Shown here in pieces: positions 1-7,961 of a DNA stretch of 64,000 nucleotides (positions within the stretch are counted from its first letter, which is position 1; each line of letters begins with the position of its first letter). The translations under genes were made by a program, and so were the position numbers. This DNA comes from Thermophilibacter gallinarum (GTDB lineage Bacteria > Actinomycetota > Coriobacteriia > Coriobacteriales > Atopobiaceae): the NCBI RefSeq assembly GCF_014982725.1, contig NZ_JADCJZ010000001.1, positions 496,001-560,000 of the forward strand, given 5' to 3'. Below the pieces are notes generated by a model. That model saw only the letters and a program-made list of their open reading frames with translations. It did not search any database and had not been told where the DNA came from.

Positions 1-2
1 CG

Positions 3-311
3 CCGGCGCTGCGCGCGGTGATGGCGGGGCGCAGCGTGCTGGAGGGCGAGGTGCTGGAGCGGGCGGTCGCCCTAGGAGCGGGTGCGCCGGTGGCCGAGAA
101 GCCCGACCTCACGACGGTCTTTCCCCAGCTCACGGACCGCGAGCGCGAAGTTGTTGCGCTCATTGCCGATGGCCTCTACAATCGTGAGGTGGCTGCGGCG
201 GCCTACATGGGCGAGGGTACCGTCCGCAACCACATCAGCTCGATCCTGGCCAAGCTGGGCCTGCGCAACCGCACCCAGATCGCCGTGGCCTACTGGAGGA
301 CGCTCAGATGA
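3..311 (+). CDS. LuxR/NarL-type response regulator, C-terminal part (5' end outside window)
   Basis: The reading frame is open from the first bases of the window, so the start lies upstream. About 102 codons remain and end in a TGA that overlaps the next start (ATGA). The visible part carries a GerE/LuxR helix-turn-helix: LTDREREVVALIADG, then EGTVRNHISSILAKLGLRNR, the usual DNA-recognition helix of NarL/FixJ regulators. The segment before it (ALRAVMAGRSVLEGEVL) matches the linker that normally follows a receiver domain, so a two-component response regulator is likely, although the receiver is not visible. Overlap with the MFS gene suggests one transcript. Confidence 0.85.
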   Translation, partial: PALRAVMAGRSVLEGEVLERAVALGAGAPVAEKPDLTTVFPQLTDREREVVALIADGLYNREVAAAAYMGEGTVRNHISSILAKLGLRNRTQIAVAYWRTLR

Positions 312-1558
312 CAGACGGCAAGGACTCCTGGAAGCTCAAGCTGGCGTGCGTGTGGGGCGGCGAGCTCGTCTCGGTGCTCACGAGCTCCATCCTGCAGATG
401 GGTTTCGTCTGGCACATCACGCTTACCACGAACTCTGCGAGCATGCTCTCGCTGGCGTCGCTCGCGGGGTTCCTGCCGCTGGCACTCTTCGGCACCTTCG
501 CGGGGACCGTCGTGGACCGCTTGCCGCTCAGGGTCACGCTCGTGGGCGCCGACCTCTTCATCGCGGCGGTGAGCGCCGTCGTGGCGGTGGTCTCGCTCAC
601 GGGGACGCTGCCCGTGTGGGTGGTCATGGTGGCGCTCTTCGTGCGAGCTGTTGGCAGCGCCTTCCACACCCCGGCCTTCCAGGCGCTCACGCCGCTGGTG
701 GCGCCGGCCGAGCACCTCACGCGCCTCGCAGGAGTGACGCAGGCCGTCCAGTCCGGCGGCTACATCCTCGGTACGGCAATCGCGGCGGTGATCTACCCGC
801 TCTGGGGGCTCACGGCCATGATCGCGCTCGACGTTGCGGGCGCGCTCTTTGCCACGGTCGCGGTGCTCGCGGCGCGGCTCGACGTGGGCGGCTCCGGAGC
901 GCAGGCAGGCGAGAAGAACCTCGGCCTTGTCGCCCAGGCCCGCGCCCTTGCGGGCGAAACCGCAGATGGCTACCGCGTCCTGCGCGGCTACCGTGGCCTC
1001 TTCGCGCTGCTGTGGTGCGGCTTCGTCTTCACGCTGGTCTTCTCGCCCATATCGGCGCTCTTCCCGCTCATGACGCTCGACCACTTCGGCGGCACCACGG
1101 GTGACGCCGCCACGGCAGAGATCGTGTTCTCGGTGGGTATGATTGCGGGCTCGGCGTTACTCACGGCGACGGGCGGGTTCAAGAACCGCGCGCTTACGGT
1201 CTGCTTTGCCACTGCGCTCTACGGCTTTGCGACATTGGTTGCGGGTTGCGCGGGGCCGAGCGCCGGCGGCATGCAGCTCTTCTTTGTGATGAGCTTCCTC
1301 ATGGGCTTGAGCTCGCCGTTCTACTCCGGTCCGCAGACCGCTCTCATGCAGGAAAAGGTCCCGCCCGAGTACCTCGGGCGTGTCTTTGGTCTCTACGGCG
1401 CCATCATGTCCTGGGCTATGCCGCTGGGGCTGGCGTTCTCGTCGCTCTTCGCGGACGCGGTGGGAGCGCCGGCGTGGTTCTTCGGCGCAGGCATCGCGAT
1501 GGTCCTTCTCGCCTGTGTGACCTGGGCGATTCCTGCCATCCGAAACGTGGAGCGGTAG
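308..1558 (+). CDS. MFS transporter, drug-efflux (MefA/DHA3-like)
   Basis: 416 aa, about twelve hydrophobic segments, normal MFS length. The loop between segments 2 and 3 has the MFS motif A remnant GTFAGTVVDRLPLR. The extended N-terminus and long central loop fit the DHA3 macrolide/multidrug efflux group (MFS_3-type). The ATG overlaps the stop of the preceding regulator gene, so the two are probably co-transcribed and the regulator probably controls export. The central loop contains AGEKNLGL, encoded by a copy of the dispersed 12-mer GGCGAGAAGAAC. The substrate cannot be told from sequence. Confidence 0.85.
   Translation: MTDGKDSWKLKLACVWGGELVSVLTSSILQMGFVWHITLTTNSASMLSLASLAGFLPLALFGTFAGTVVDRLPLRVTLVGADLFIAAVSAVVAVVSLTGTLPVWVVMVALFVRAVGSAFHTPAFQALTPLVAPAEHLTRLAGVTQAVQSGGYILGTAIAAVIYPLWGLTAMIALDVAGALFATVAVLAARLDVGGSGAQAGEKNLGLVAQARALAGETADGYRVLRGYRGLFALLWCGFVFTLVFSPISALFPLMTLDHFGGTTGDAATAEIVFSVGMIAGSALLTATGGFKNRALTVCFATALYGFATLVAGCAGPSAGGMQLFFVMSFLMGLSSPFYSGPQTALMQEKVPPEYLGRVFGLYGAIMSWAMPLGLAFSSLFADAVGAPAWFFGAGIAMVLLACVTWAIPAIRNVER
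908..919 (+). repeat. Dispersed 12-mer GGCGAGAAGRAC (first copy; family listed here)
   Basis: First of 28 exact copies found by eye on the two strands. Start positions: 908, 3193, 6127, 7493, 10041, 14278, 14815, 22642, 24062, 29392, 38834, 40962, 43021, 43260, 43965, 44697 (motif on +); 14920, 17364, 23589, 24669, 25068, 35431, 36819, 43077, 43609, 49348, 50504, 57214 (complement GTYCTTCTCGCC on +). Eleven are intergenic. The shorter 9-mer GGCGAGAAG is commoner, roughly one per 1.2 kb. See findings. Confidence 0.85.
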
Positions 1559-1580
1559 CCCCTCGCGGCGTCGTGATCAC

Positions 1581-1701
1581 CGAGTCTGTACTTTTTTGGG
1601 CACCCAAGGAGTACAGACTCGGCGAACGCTCGGGAACTCGCAGGTAGAGCGCCTGTACGTCGAGTCTGTATTCGTGTCAGACGCGAAAAACTACAGACTC
1701 G
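1581..1701. repeat. Paired hairpins with CGAGTCTGTA stems (BIME-like)
   Basis: Two consecutive hairpins use the same stem word. The first pairs CGAGTCTGTACT at 1581 with its complement ending at 1621. The second pairs CGAGTCTGTA at 1661 with TACAGACTCG ending at 1701. They lie in the 285-bp space between the MFS gene and the convergent DUF1810 gene. No gene is seen in this space. The alternating forward/inverted layout is that of REP/BIME elements rather than a simple terminator. Confidence 0.75.
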
Positions 1702-1843
1702 ATGAATGCGGGGCTCGGGGTCACCATTCGACCTCTTGCGTTACGTGTGCGCGACGATGGCGTCGCGGAGCCACTGGGCGCAGCCGGGCAGCTCGCGATT
1801 GCTTGCGTCGACTGCGGCGCGTTTGCGGCTCTCAAGGGATGCG

Positions 1844-2290
1844 TCACTCATTGCCACAACCCCAGGCCTCGCTCACGATTCGCAGCGTGAGCTCGTCGCG
1901 GCTGCCGGCGTAGTACTTGTCCAGAACGGCACCGAAGACGGGATCCACGCCCGTGAGCTCGAAGAGCGTCATCGACGAGCGGACCTTGAGCGCGTCGATG
2001 CCCCCCAGGACGGCAACGGGGTCGTTCCCGGGCAGGGCGAGAAGCGCGCGCGAAATCTCGAGCAGATGCGCCCTGAGCAGGGGATGGCTGACGTATGCGC
2101 CCAGCTCCTCGCGACTGGCGATGCCGTAGCGCTCCGCCACGGGGCTGCGCCCGAGCCCGCGCGCCTGCGGGAAGACGAACCAGATCCAGTGGCTCCGCTT
2201 GCGTCCCGCGCGAATCTCGGCGAGCGCCTGCTCGTAGGTGCCGCCACCCTGCGCGCTGACGAAGCGCTCGATGTCGAATCTTGCGGTCAT
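1844..2290 (-). CDS. DUF1810 family protein
   Basis: 148 aa, the normal length for DUF1810. The start ATG at 2290 follows a good ribosome site (GAGAGGAG, six bases before ATG); the frame stays open further upstream but without comparable support. Family features visible are FDIERFVSAQ near the N-terminus, the conserved HWIWFVFPQ segment, and SHPLLRAHLLEISRALL in the middle. Family members resemble E. coli YciU-neighbour/calpastatin-type proteins of unknown biochemical role. The gene diverges from tag at 2354 across about 60 bp. Function is not known. Confidence 0.85.
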   Translation of the reverse strand: MTARFDIERFVSAQGGGTYEQALAEIRAGRKRSHWIWFVFPQARGLGRSPVAERYGIASREELGAYVSHPLLRAHLLEISRALLALPGNDPVAVLGGIDALKVRSSMTLFELTGVDPVFGAVLDKYYAGSRDELTLRIVSEAWGCGNE

Positions 2291-2353
2291 GTGCCGCTCC
2301 TCTCGTTTGTCAGATAATAGACCCGCCTCCTGTCGAGAAGAACGGGGAACCGC

Positions 2354-2974
2354 ATGTCGTACTGCGACTGGGACACCACCGATGAGCTCTGCCTGCGCTA
2401 CCACGACGAGGAGTGGGGCGTGCCGCTGCATGACGACCGCGGGCAATTCGAGTTCCTCTCGCTCGAGGTCATGCAGTGCGGGCTCAACTGGACCATGATG
2501 CTGCACAAGCGCGAGGTGTTCCGCGCGTGCTTCGCGGGCTTTGACTTCGACGCCGTGGCGGCGTTTGGCCCGGATGACGTCGGGCGCATCCTGGAGACGC
2601 CGGGGATGATTCGCTCCCGGCGCAAGGTCGAGGCCATCATCAACAACGCGCGCTGCTTCCAGCGGGTGCGCGAGGAGTTTGGCAGCTTCGACGCGTATCT
2701 CTGGGGCTTCTCGGACGGCAAGACGATCCTCTACAACAAGCACGCCGACGGGTGGATCCCCGTGAGCAACGGCCTCTCGGCGCGCGTGGCGGCGGACCTG
2801 CGAAAGCGCGGCTTCAAGTACCTGGGTCCCACGACGGTCTACTCGCACCTCCAGGCCTGCGGCATCATCAACGACCACGGTCGCGACTGCCTGCGCTACG
2901 CGGTGGTCAACTCCCTGGGCCCCACGGTCGAGAAGCGCCGCCACCTCGAGAAGGACATCCGCCACTACGAGTGA
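2354..2974 (+). CDS. tag: DNA-3-methyladenine glycosylase I
   Basis: 206 aa, slightly longer than E. coli Tag. It removes 3-methyladenine from alkylated DNA in base-excision repair. The zinc-site residues of Tag are all present: Cys4 in MSYCDW, His17 in RYHDEEWGVP, and the C-terminal His and Cys in INDHGRDCLRY. Also conserved are QCGLNWTMMLHKRE and the RGFKYLGPTTVYSHLQACG segment. The gene appears to be transcribed alone and ends directly against a REP-type palindrome that contains its stop region. Confidence 0.95.
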   Translation: MSYCDWDTTDELCLRYHDEEWGVPLHDDRGQFEFLSLEVMQCGLNWTMMLHKREVFRACFAGFDFDAVAAFGPDDVGRILETPGMIRSRRKVEAIINNARCFQRVREEFGSFDAYLWGFSDGKTILYNKHADGWIPVSNGLSARVAADLRKRGFKYLGPTTVYSHLQACGIINDHGRDCLRYAVVNSLGPTVEKRRHLEKDIRHYE

Positions 2975-3003
2975 TCCAAAAGGGGACAGACCCCTTTTGA
3001 ATC
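2973..3003. repeat. REP-like palindrome, GGGGACAG core, ATTCAAAA arms
   Basis: Inverted arms GATCCAAAAGGGG and CCCCTTTTGAATC flank ACAGA. It overlaps the stop codon of tag. Same arm type as the elements at 23194 and 27700. Confidence 0.8.
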
Positions 3004-3030
3004 CGAACGAAAAGTTTGCGGCGAGCGATA

Positions 3031-3113
3031 GTGAACCCAGCGCGTTCACAATTCAGATTCGGCACACGCCGTGTGCCGAATCCTTGGCTCGGAGATTCTT
3101 GACACACTGTGTC
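3031..3113. repeat. Cluster of short hairpins
   Basis: Three inverted repeats sit together: GTGAAC/GTTCAC at 3031-3049, a 12-bp stem GATTCGGCACAC/GTGTGCCGAATC with loop GCC at 3056-3082, and GACACA/TGTGTC at 3101-3113. They lie between the convergent ends of tag and the YbaK-domain gene. The middle hairpin could work as a terminator for either strand but lacks a T-run. Confidence 0.6.
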
Positions 3114-3129
3114 TTGAATTGACGGAGCG

Positions 3130-3618
3130 CTACAGGTCAACCACGCGGATGTCGTGGTCGTGCCGACACAGCAGCGCAATCAGGTCCGTCGTGGCGAGAA
3201 GGACGGTTGCGGTGTTGTCGCACGGGTGAACGGTCAGGTGCCCGGCGTCGACGAGCGCCTGGTCGAGCACGACCTCCACGCGCCCCTCGGTGTCGTTCAG
3301 CGCGCCGAGCGGCGTGACGGCGCCCGGGATGAGACCGAGCATCTCGCGCAGGTCCTGCTCGCTCGCAAACGAGAGCCGCCGCGAGCCCAGACGCTCCTGG
3401 ATCTCCCGCAGCGAGACGTTCTTCTCGTCCGGAAGGCAGACGAGGTAGTACGCGCGGTGCTTGTCGTCCCGCAGAAAGAGGTTCTTGGCGCCGAGCTCGC
3501 GATGGGGGATGCCCGCGGCCACGGCCTCCGCGACGGTGTAGACCGCCACGTGCTCGTAGAGCTCGTAGGCGATTCCCTCGCGGTCCAGCAGCTCCAGCGT
3601 CTCGGCTTTTCCGTACAT
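3130..3618 (-). CDS. Prolyl-tRNA editing (YbaK/ProX-type) deacylase
   Basis: 162 aa from the ATG at 3618, which has GGGAGG five to six bases upstream. An upstream in-frame extension exists but lacks such a site. The protein has the YbaK/PrdX fold signature: YELYEHVAVYTVAEA, AKNLFLRDDKHRAYYLVCLP, and SLREIQERLGSRRLSFASEQDL, then PGAVTPLGALND. Family members hydrolyse mischarged Ala-tRNA(Pro) in trans; PrdX-type proteins also occur with proline reductase genes, which are not seen here. The 3' end contains VLLA, encoded by a copy of the dispersed 12-mer. Confidence is high for the family and moderate for the exact substrate. Confidence 0.85.
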   Translation of the reverse strand: MYGKAETLELLDREGIAYELYEHVAVYTVAEAVAAGIPHRELGAKNLFLRDDKHRAYYLVCLPDEKNVSLREIQERLGSRRLSFASEQDLREMLGLIPGAVTPLGALNDTEGRVEVVLDQALVDAGHLTVHPCDNTATVLLATTDLIALLCRHDHDIRVVDL

Positions 3619-3675
3619 GATGGCCTCCCGCGATAGCGCTACCATGTGGCCAGGCACACGGCGTCAGGAGGTAGT

Positions 3676-5169
3676 ATGGCAGACGAGCAGAGCGTCCAGC
3701 AGCAGACCAACCAGGCGACGGACGAGGTGATCACGGCCCCGGCCGAGAAGCGCCTGGACCTCCCGGAGGCCGCGAGCAAGGACCTCACGTGGGAGGCGGG
3801 CGGCCAGCGCATCGACTACACCGCCACGGCCGCCCACCTCGACGTCCGCACGGACACCGGCTCGCTCATCGGCAAGATGTTCAGCCTCTCCTACGTGGCC
3901 AAGCCTGAGGGCGAGAACGCCGACCGCCCCGTGACCTTCTGCTACAACGGCGGCCCGGGAAGCTCGTCGGTCCCCGTGAACCTCGGCGGCATCGGCCCGC
4001 GTCGCGTGGCCACCGACGGCACCGCGCACCTCTCGCTGCCCGCGCGCGTTGAGGACAACCCCCACACGCTGCTGCGTCAGAGCGACCTCGTCTTTCTGGA
4101 TGCGCTCGGCACCGGCTACTCCGCCATCGCCGAGGGCGTGGACCCCAAGACCGTCTGGGGCGTGGACGGCGACGCGGACGCCTTCGCCCGCGCCATCGTC
4201 GCGTGGCTCACGGCCAACCACCGCTGGGGCTCGCCGGTCTACCTCTTCGGCGAGTCGTATGGCACGATTCGCAACGCCGTCCTCATGCGCGTGCTGGGCG
4301 AGAAGAGCGTGCCCGTCCGCGGCGTCGTCATGCTCTCCGCGATCTTCGACTGGGTGCAGACCCTGCCCGGCGAGGACCTCTACTTTCTGGGCATGCTGCC
4401 GACCTTTGCCGCGACGGCCCGCTACTTTGGCCGTGCCGGCAAGGGCACCGACGAGGTCCAGTGGTTCGAGGACGCGATGGACTTCACCGAGCGCTTCTAC
4501 GCCCCGGCGCTGCTGCGCGGCGACCGCCTGCCCGCCCGCGAGAAGGCCTCCGTGGCGCGGCGCATCTCCAAGCTGATCGGTCTTCCCGCCGAGCAGATCG
4601 AGCGCTGCAACCTGCGCGTTGACCTCGACACCTTCCGCCGAAGCCTGCTCGCCGACGAGGGCCTGGTCACCGGCCGCCTGGACATGCGCTTCACCTCGGT
4701 CGCGCCGCTGCCGGTGCAGGGCTCCACGTCCTTCTTCGCCGCGGAGGACCCGGCCGACGACGCGGTGGAGGGCGTCTGGCATGCTGCCTTCCGCGCGCAC
4801 CTCGACGAGATCGGCTTTGCCGGCGCGCCTACCTACCTGGTGAGTAACTACAGCAAGGTGGGCGTGGCGTGGAACTGGACGCACGAGGAGCCCGGCACGG
4901 AGGAGCCCGCCACCGCGCCCAACGTCACCTACGACATCGCCGTGGCCATGAAGCGCAACCCCACGATGCGCCTGCTCATCCTCGGCGGCCGCTACGACGC
5001 GGCGACCACCTACTGGAACGTGGTGCACGACATGTCCTGCCTGTTCCTGCCCCCAGCCCTCAAGGAGCGCGTGAGCTACAGGCTCTACGGCTGCGGCCAC
5101 ATGGCCTACGTCGACGTGCCCACGCTCGAGGCGATGGGCGCCGACCTCGCGGAGTTCTACGCGCTCTAG
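3676..5169 (+). CDS. Serine carboxypeptidase-like peptidase (S10 family)
   Basis: 497 aa from the ATG at 3676, which has AGGAGG four bases upstream; the earlier ATG at 3646 has none. The S10 alpha/beta-hydrolase signatures are clear. The oxyanion region is CYNGGPGSSSVPV, the nucleophile elbow is LFGESYGTIRN, the acid is in LLILGGRYDAATTYW, and the catalytic His is in YGCGHMAYVDVP. No signal peptide is evident, so it probably acts in the cytoplasm, unlike the secreted eukaryotic enzymes. Its stop abuts the stop of the convergent metal-hydrolase gene with no spacer. Confidence 0.9.
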   Translation: MADEQSVQQQTNQATDEVITAPAEKRLDLPEAASKDLTWEAGGQRIDYTATAAHLDVRTDTGSLIGKMFSLSYVAKPEGENADRPVTFCYNGGPGSSSVPVNLGGIGPRRVATDGTAHLSLPARVEDNPHTLLRQSDLVFLDALGTGYSAIAEGVDPKTVWGVDGDADAFARAIVAWLTANHRWGSPVYLFGESYGTIRNAVLMRVLGEKSVPVRGVVMLSAIFDWVQTLPGEDLYFLGMLPTFAATARYFGRAGKGTDEVQWFEDAMDFTERFYAPALLRGDRLPAREKASVARRISKLIGLPAEQIERCNLRVDLDTFRRSLLADEGLVTGRLDMRFTSVAPLPVQGSTSFFAAEDPADDAVEGVWHAAFRAHLDEIGFAGAPTYLVSNYSKVGVAWNWTHEEPGTEEPATAPNVTYDIAVAMKRNPTMRLLILGGRYDAATTYWNVVHDMSCLFLPPALKERVSYRLYGCGHMAYVDVPTLEAMGADLAEFYAL

Positions 5170-5832
5170 CTAGCGCTCGAGCTTCTTGACGACCTCGATC
5201 GCGGGGTCCACCGCGGTGGCGAAGGCGTCGAAGTTGGCGTAGGTGCCGACGATGCTGCCGTAGTGGGTGGGCACCACGGCGCGCGGGCTCAGCGCGTTCA
5301 CGAAGGCCGCGGCCTGGCGCGGATCGCAGGTGTAGGTCCCGCCGATCGGCACGAGCGCGACGTCGCAGCTCACGGTCTCGTTGTCCGGGTTCTGGTCCGT
5401 GTCGCCCGAGACGTAGTAGCGCGTGGGCTCGCCGTCGAGCGTGACCACGTAGCCGAGCCAGCCGTTCTCGCGCGGGTGCATCGCCAGGCGCTCGGGCTCC
5501 ACGTTGTAGGCGCTCACCGCCTCCACGCAGATCCCCGGCAGATCGACCTTCTCGCCCGCGGCCATGAGGTGCGTCTCGGCAGCGCCCAGCCCCGCGACCT
5601 CGCCCGCCATGCTCGCCGGCGCTACGACCACGGTCTTCTCGCCCGCCACGCGCGCGTAGTCCTCGGGCGAGAGGTGGTCGTAGTGGGCGTGGGTGATCAG
5701 CACGTAGTCCGCGTCGTGCGCGGCCTCGGCGTCGGTCAGCGCAAAGGGGTCGAAGTAGGCGACGGTGCCGCCCGCCCCCTCGATCCGGATGGCGCTCTGG
5801 GTGAACACGCGGACGTTCTCGAGGCTGCTCAT
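5170..5832 (-). CDS. Metallo-beta-lactamase-fold hydrolase (UlaG/UPF0173-like)
   Basis: 220 aa. It carries the metal motif THAHYDHLSPEDY and later SGDTDQNPDNETVSCDVALVPIGGTYTCD and PTHYGS, the pattern of the UlaG/UPF0173 branch of the metallo-beta-lactamase superfamily. Those proteins are cytoplasmic, bind one or two metals and hydrolyse phosphoesters or lactones; the substrate here is unknown. The start at 5832 has GGAGGGGAG about six bases upstream. It diverges from the flavin-reductase gene at 5890, sharing a promoter region of less than 60 bp. Confidence 0.85.
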   Translation of the reverse strand: MSSLENVRVFTQSAIRIEGAGGTVAYFDPFALTDAEAAHDADYVLITHAHYDHLSPEDYARVAGEKTVVVAPASMAGEVAGLGAAETHLMAAGEKVDLPGICVEAVSAYNVEPERLAMHPRENGWLGYVVTLDGEPTRYYVSGDTDQNPDNETVSCDVALVPIGGTYTCDPRQAAAFVNALSPRAVVPTHYGSIVGTYANFDAFATAVDPAIEVVKKLER

Positions 5833-5889
5833 GACGGCTCCCCTCCTATAATCGGGTCAACCAGATTCTACGTTGAGCCGGAGGCCATC

Positions 5890-6417
5890 ATGCGCGAGAA
5901 GATCGACGTCACCGAGTACGCACCCACCATCCTGCGCGAGCTGCCCAGGGGCGTGCTGCTGACCGCGAGCGCGGACGGCCGCGCCAACCCCATGACCATC
6001 GGCTGGGGCACGCTGGGCATCGAGTGGGGCAGGGAGCTCTTCGTGGCGTACGTCCGCAGCAGCCGCTTCACGTACGGCCTCATCGAGGAGAGCGGCGAGT
6101 TCACGGTCAGCGTGCCCATGCGCACGGGCGAGAAGGACCTCGACCAGCGCATCAACCGGATCCTGGCGGTCTGCGGCTCCAAGAGCGGCCGCGACATCGA
6201 CAAGGTGGCCGAGCTCGGCCTCACGCTCGTGGAGGGCGAGGAGGTGGCCGCGCCGGCCATCCAGGAGCTGCCCCTCACGCTGGAGTGCCGCGTGCTCTAC
6301 AAGGACGAGCAGGACGAGGCGCGCCTGCCGGAGGACCTGCGCGAGCGCTACTACGCCACGGATGCGCCGCACACCGCTTACTACGCCCAGATCGTCTCTG
6401 CCTACCTCCTGAGGTAG
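5890..6417 (+). CDS. Flavin reductase-like FMN-binding protein (flavoredoxin type)
   Basis: 175 aa. The ATG at 5890 follows GGAG; the frame is open upstream but only as the opposite-strand shadow of the hydrolase gene. It fits the flavin-reductase-like split-barrel fold: LPRGVLLTASADGRANPMTIGWGTLG at the N-terminus, then YVRSSRFTYGLIEESGEFTVSVP, and PLTLECRVLYKDE near the C-terminus. Members bind FMN and move electrons or reduce flavins. TGEKDL in the middle is encoded by a copy of the dispersed 12-mer. Confidence 0.85.
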   Translation: MREKIDVTEYAPTILRELPRGVLLTASADGRANPMTIGWGTLGIEWGRELFVAYVRSSRFTYGLIEESGEFTVSVPMRTGEKDLDQRINRILAVCGSKSGRDIDKVAELGLTLVEGEEVAAPAIQELPLTLECRVLYKDEQDEARLPEDLRERYYATDAPHTAYYAQIVSAYLLR

Positions 6418-6422
6418 CAAAA

Positions 6423-6450
6423 CCGGGGCCGCCACGAGGGCGGCCCCGGT
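6423..6450 (+). terminator. GC-rich hairpin after flavin-reductase gene
   Basis: Eleven-base-pair stem CCGGGGCCGCC / GGCGGCCCCGG with a short loop, directly after the stop at 6417 and before the convergent gene ending at 6475. There is no long T-run, so termination efficiency is uncertain; position suggests a bidirectional terminator. Confidence 0.6.
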
Positions 6451-6474
6451 CTGTGGGCCAGGCTGTCGGCCGTC

Positions 6475-6750
6475 CTACTTCTTGCCAAAGAGGCCGCCGA
6501 GCATGCCGCCGAGGTTGCCGGCGATGCCGCCCAGGTCGAGACCTCCCAGGTCAAATCCGCCCAGGTCGAGGCTGCCGTCGGCGATGCCGCTCTTGACGCC
6601 GTCGACGATCTGGGAGAGGTCGCCCTCGCCGAGCTCGATGCCGGTGATGCCCTCGATGGTGCCCTTGGGGTCGGAGATGAGCTCCTGCAGCTTCTCGGGT
6701 GCGTCCGCGAGGGCGGCGGAGACCTGCGCGATGATTGCCTGAACGTCCAT
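6475..6750 (-). CDS. Small glycine-rich hypothetical protein
   Basis: 91 aa from the ATG at 6750, preceded by AAAGGAAG. The N-terminal half (MDVQAIIAQVSAALADAP, then LQELISDPKGTIEGITG) is predicted helical and acidic. The C-terminal third is a run of repeated units FDLGGLDLGGIAGNLGGMLGG ending in LFGKK, a low-complexity leucine/glycine repeat. I do not recognise a named function. Similar short proteins with this ending are common in Actinobacteria. It is a single gene between a terminator-like hairpin and the oxidoreductase gene. Confidence 0.75.
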   Translation of the reverse strand: MDVQAIIAQVSAALADAPEKLQELISDPKGTIEGITGIELGEGDLSQIVDGVKSGIADGSLDLGGFDLGGLDLGGIAGNLGGMLGGLFGKK

Positions 6751-6847
6751 GTGCTTCCTTTCGTCGTGCGCCGACGGTCGGCGCGCCTGCCCCTCTAGGG
6801 TAGCGGGTCGGGGCTCGGGGCGGAGGGGTTCAAACAGTCGGAGAGGG

Positions 6848-7882
6848 CTACCGGCCCGAACCCAGCTGCCTGCGCACGGCGGCGAGCAGCTCGGCGCAGC
6901 GCAGCGAGGTCGCGAGCGGCATGACGGGCGACTCCGTCTCGCCCGCGAGCAAAAGCCCCACAAAGTGCGCGACCTCGGCGTAGAGATCGTCCACGGGGTA
7001 GGGGACCTCCAGCTCCACGGGCTTCTCGCCCACGCGCTCAAGCCGGGCGCGCTGTGGCCGGTGCATTTCCTCGACGACGATGCGCCCCTCGGTTCCCGCA
7101 AGGACGGCCTCGCGCGGGTTTCCCTGGTCGCAGGCGGTGACCAGGCGCGCGCTCACGTCGCCGGCGCGCAGCTCGGCGTCCGTGAACGTGTCCACGCCGC
7201 GCACCCAGCGCGCGCGGGCGCCGAGGACCTCGATCGGTTCCGTCAGGTAGTCGGTCAGCCAGGCGGCGCAGTATATTCCGGAGTCGAGCAGGTTGCCGCC
7301 GCCCACGGGGTCGGACATATAGTCCGCGCCGCTGGCCACGCGCTCACCCATGTCGCTGCAGAGCCCGGTCTCCACGCGCGTCAGCCGTCCGATAGCGCCG
7401 TTCTCCACGAGTTCGCGAACGCGCAGGTAAAGCGGCTCAAAGCGGGTCTTGGTGGCCTCCATGAGCAGCAGGTTCTCGGAGCGCGCCGCGCGGGCGAGAA
7501 GAACCGTCTCCTCGAGGCTCGCGCAGAGCGGCTTCTCGCAGAGCACGGCCTTGCCGGCGCGCAGGGCCGCGAGCGACCACTCGAGGTGCAGGGCGGGCGG
7601 CAGTGCCACGTAGACCGCGTCCACGTCCGGGCGGGCGAGAAGGGCGGCGTGCGCGGAGCCGGCCACGCCACCGAGCGCGTCGTCGGAGAGGGCCGCCTCC
7701 TCGTCCACGCCGTGCGCCGCCGCGAACGCGGCCGCCTTCTCGGCGCTTCGGCAGCTGATGGCGACGAGCTCGGAGTGCGGCTCGTGCGCGAGGCTGCGCG
7801 CGAAGCGCTGCGCGATCCTGCCCGCGCCGACGATTCCCCAGCGCACGCTCTTCTCGGCAGATACTCCACCAGTGGATGACAT
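6848..7882 (-). CDS. Gfo/Idh/MocA-family oxidoreductase
   Basis: 344 aa, the usual length. The N-terminal Rossmann fold shows WGIVGAGRIAQRFA (dinucleotide binding). The family lysine lies in VLCEKPLCAS, and AVYVALPPALHLEWSLAAL is the standard segment before it. The C-terminal domain has GGGNLLDSGIYCAAWL, normally substrate binding. Family members oxidise or reduce sugars, inositols or related polyols using NAD(P); the substrate cannot be assigned. The start at 7882 lies downstream of AGGAGA on the minus strand. The coding strand includes TVLLARA, from a copy of the dispersed 12-mer. Confidence 0.88.
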   Translation of the reverse strand: MSSTGGVSAEKSVRWGIVGAGRIAQRFARSLAHEPHSELVAISCRSAEKAAAFAAAHGVDEEAALSDDALGGVAGSAHAALLARPDVDAVYVALPPALHLEWSLAALRAGKAVLCEKPLCASLEETVLLARAARSENLLLMEATKTRFEPLYLRVRELVENGAIGRLTRVETGLCSDMGERVASGADYMSDPVGGGNLLDSGIYCAAWLTDYLTEPIEVLGARARWVRGVDTFTDAELRAGDVSARLVTACDQGNPREAVLAGTEGRIVVEEMHRPQRARLERVGEKPVELEVPYPVDDLYAEVAHFVGLLLAGETESPVMPLATSLRCAELLAAVRRQLGSGR

Positions 7883-7961
7883 TTGTCTCTCCTAGCCCAC
7901 GACCGAAGGGTCGATTGGTAATATACCTAAGTTTTTGTTGCTGAAACTCGAAAGGGTCATC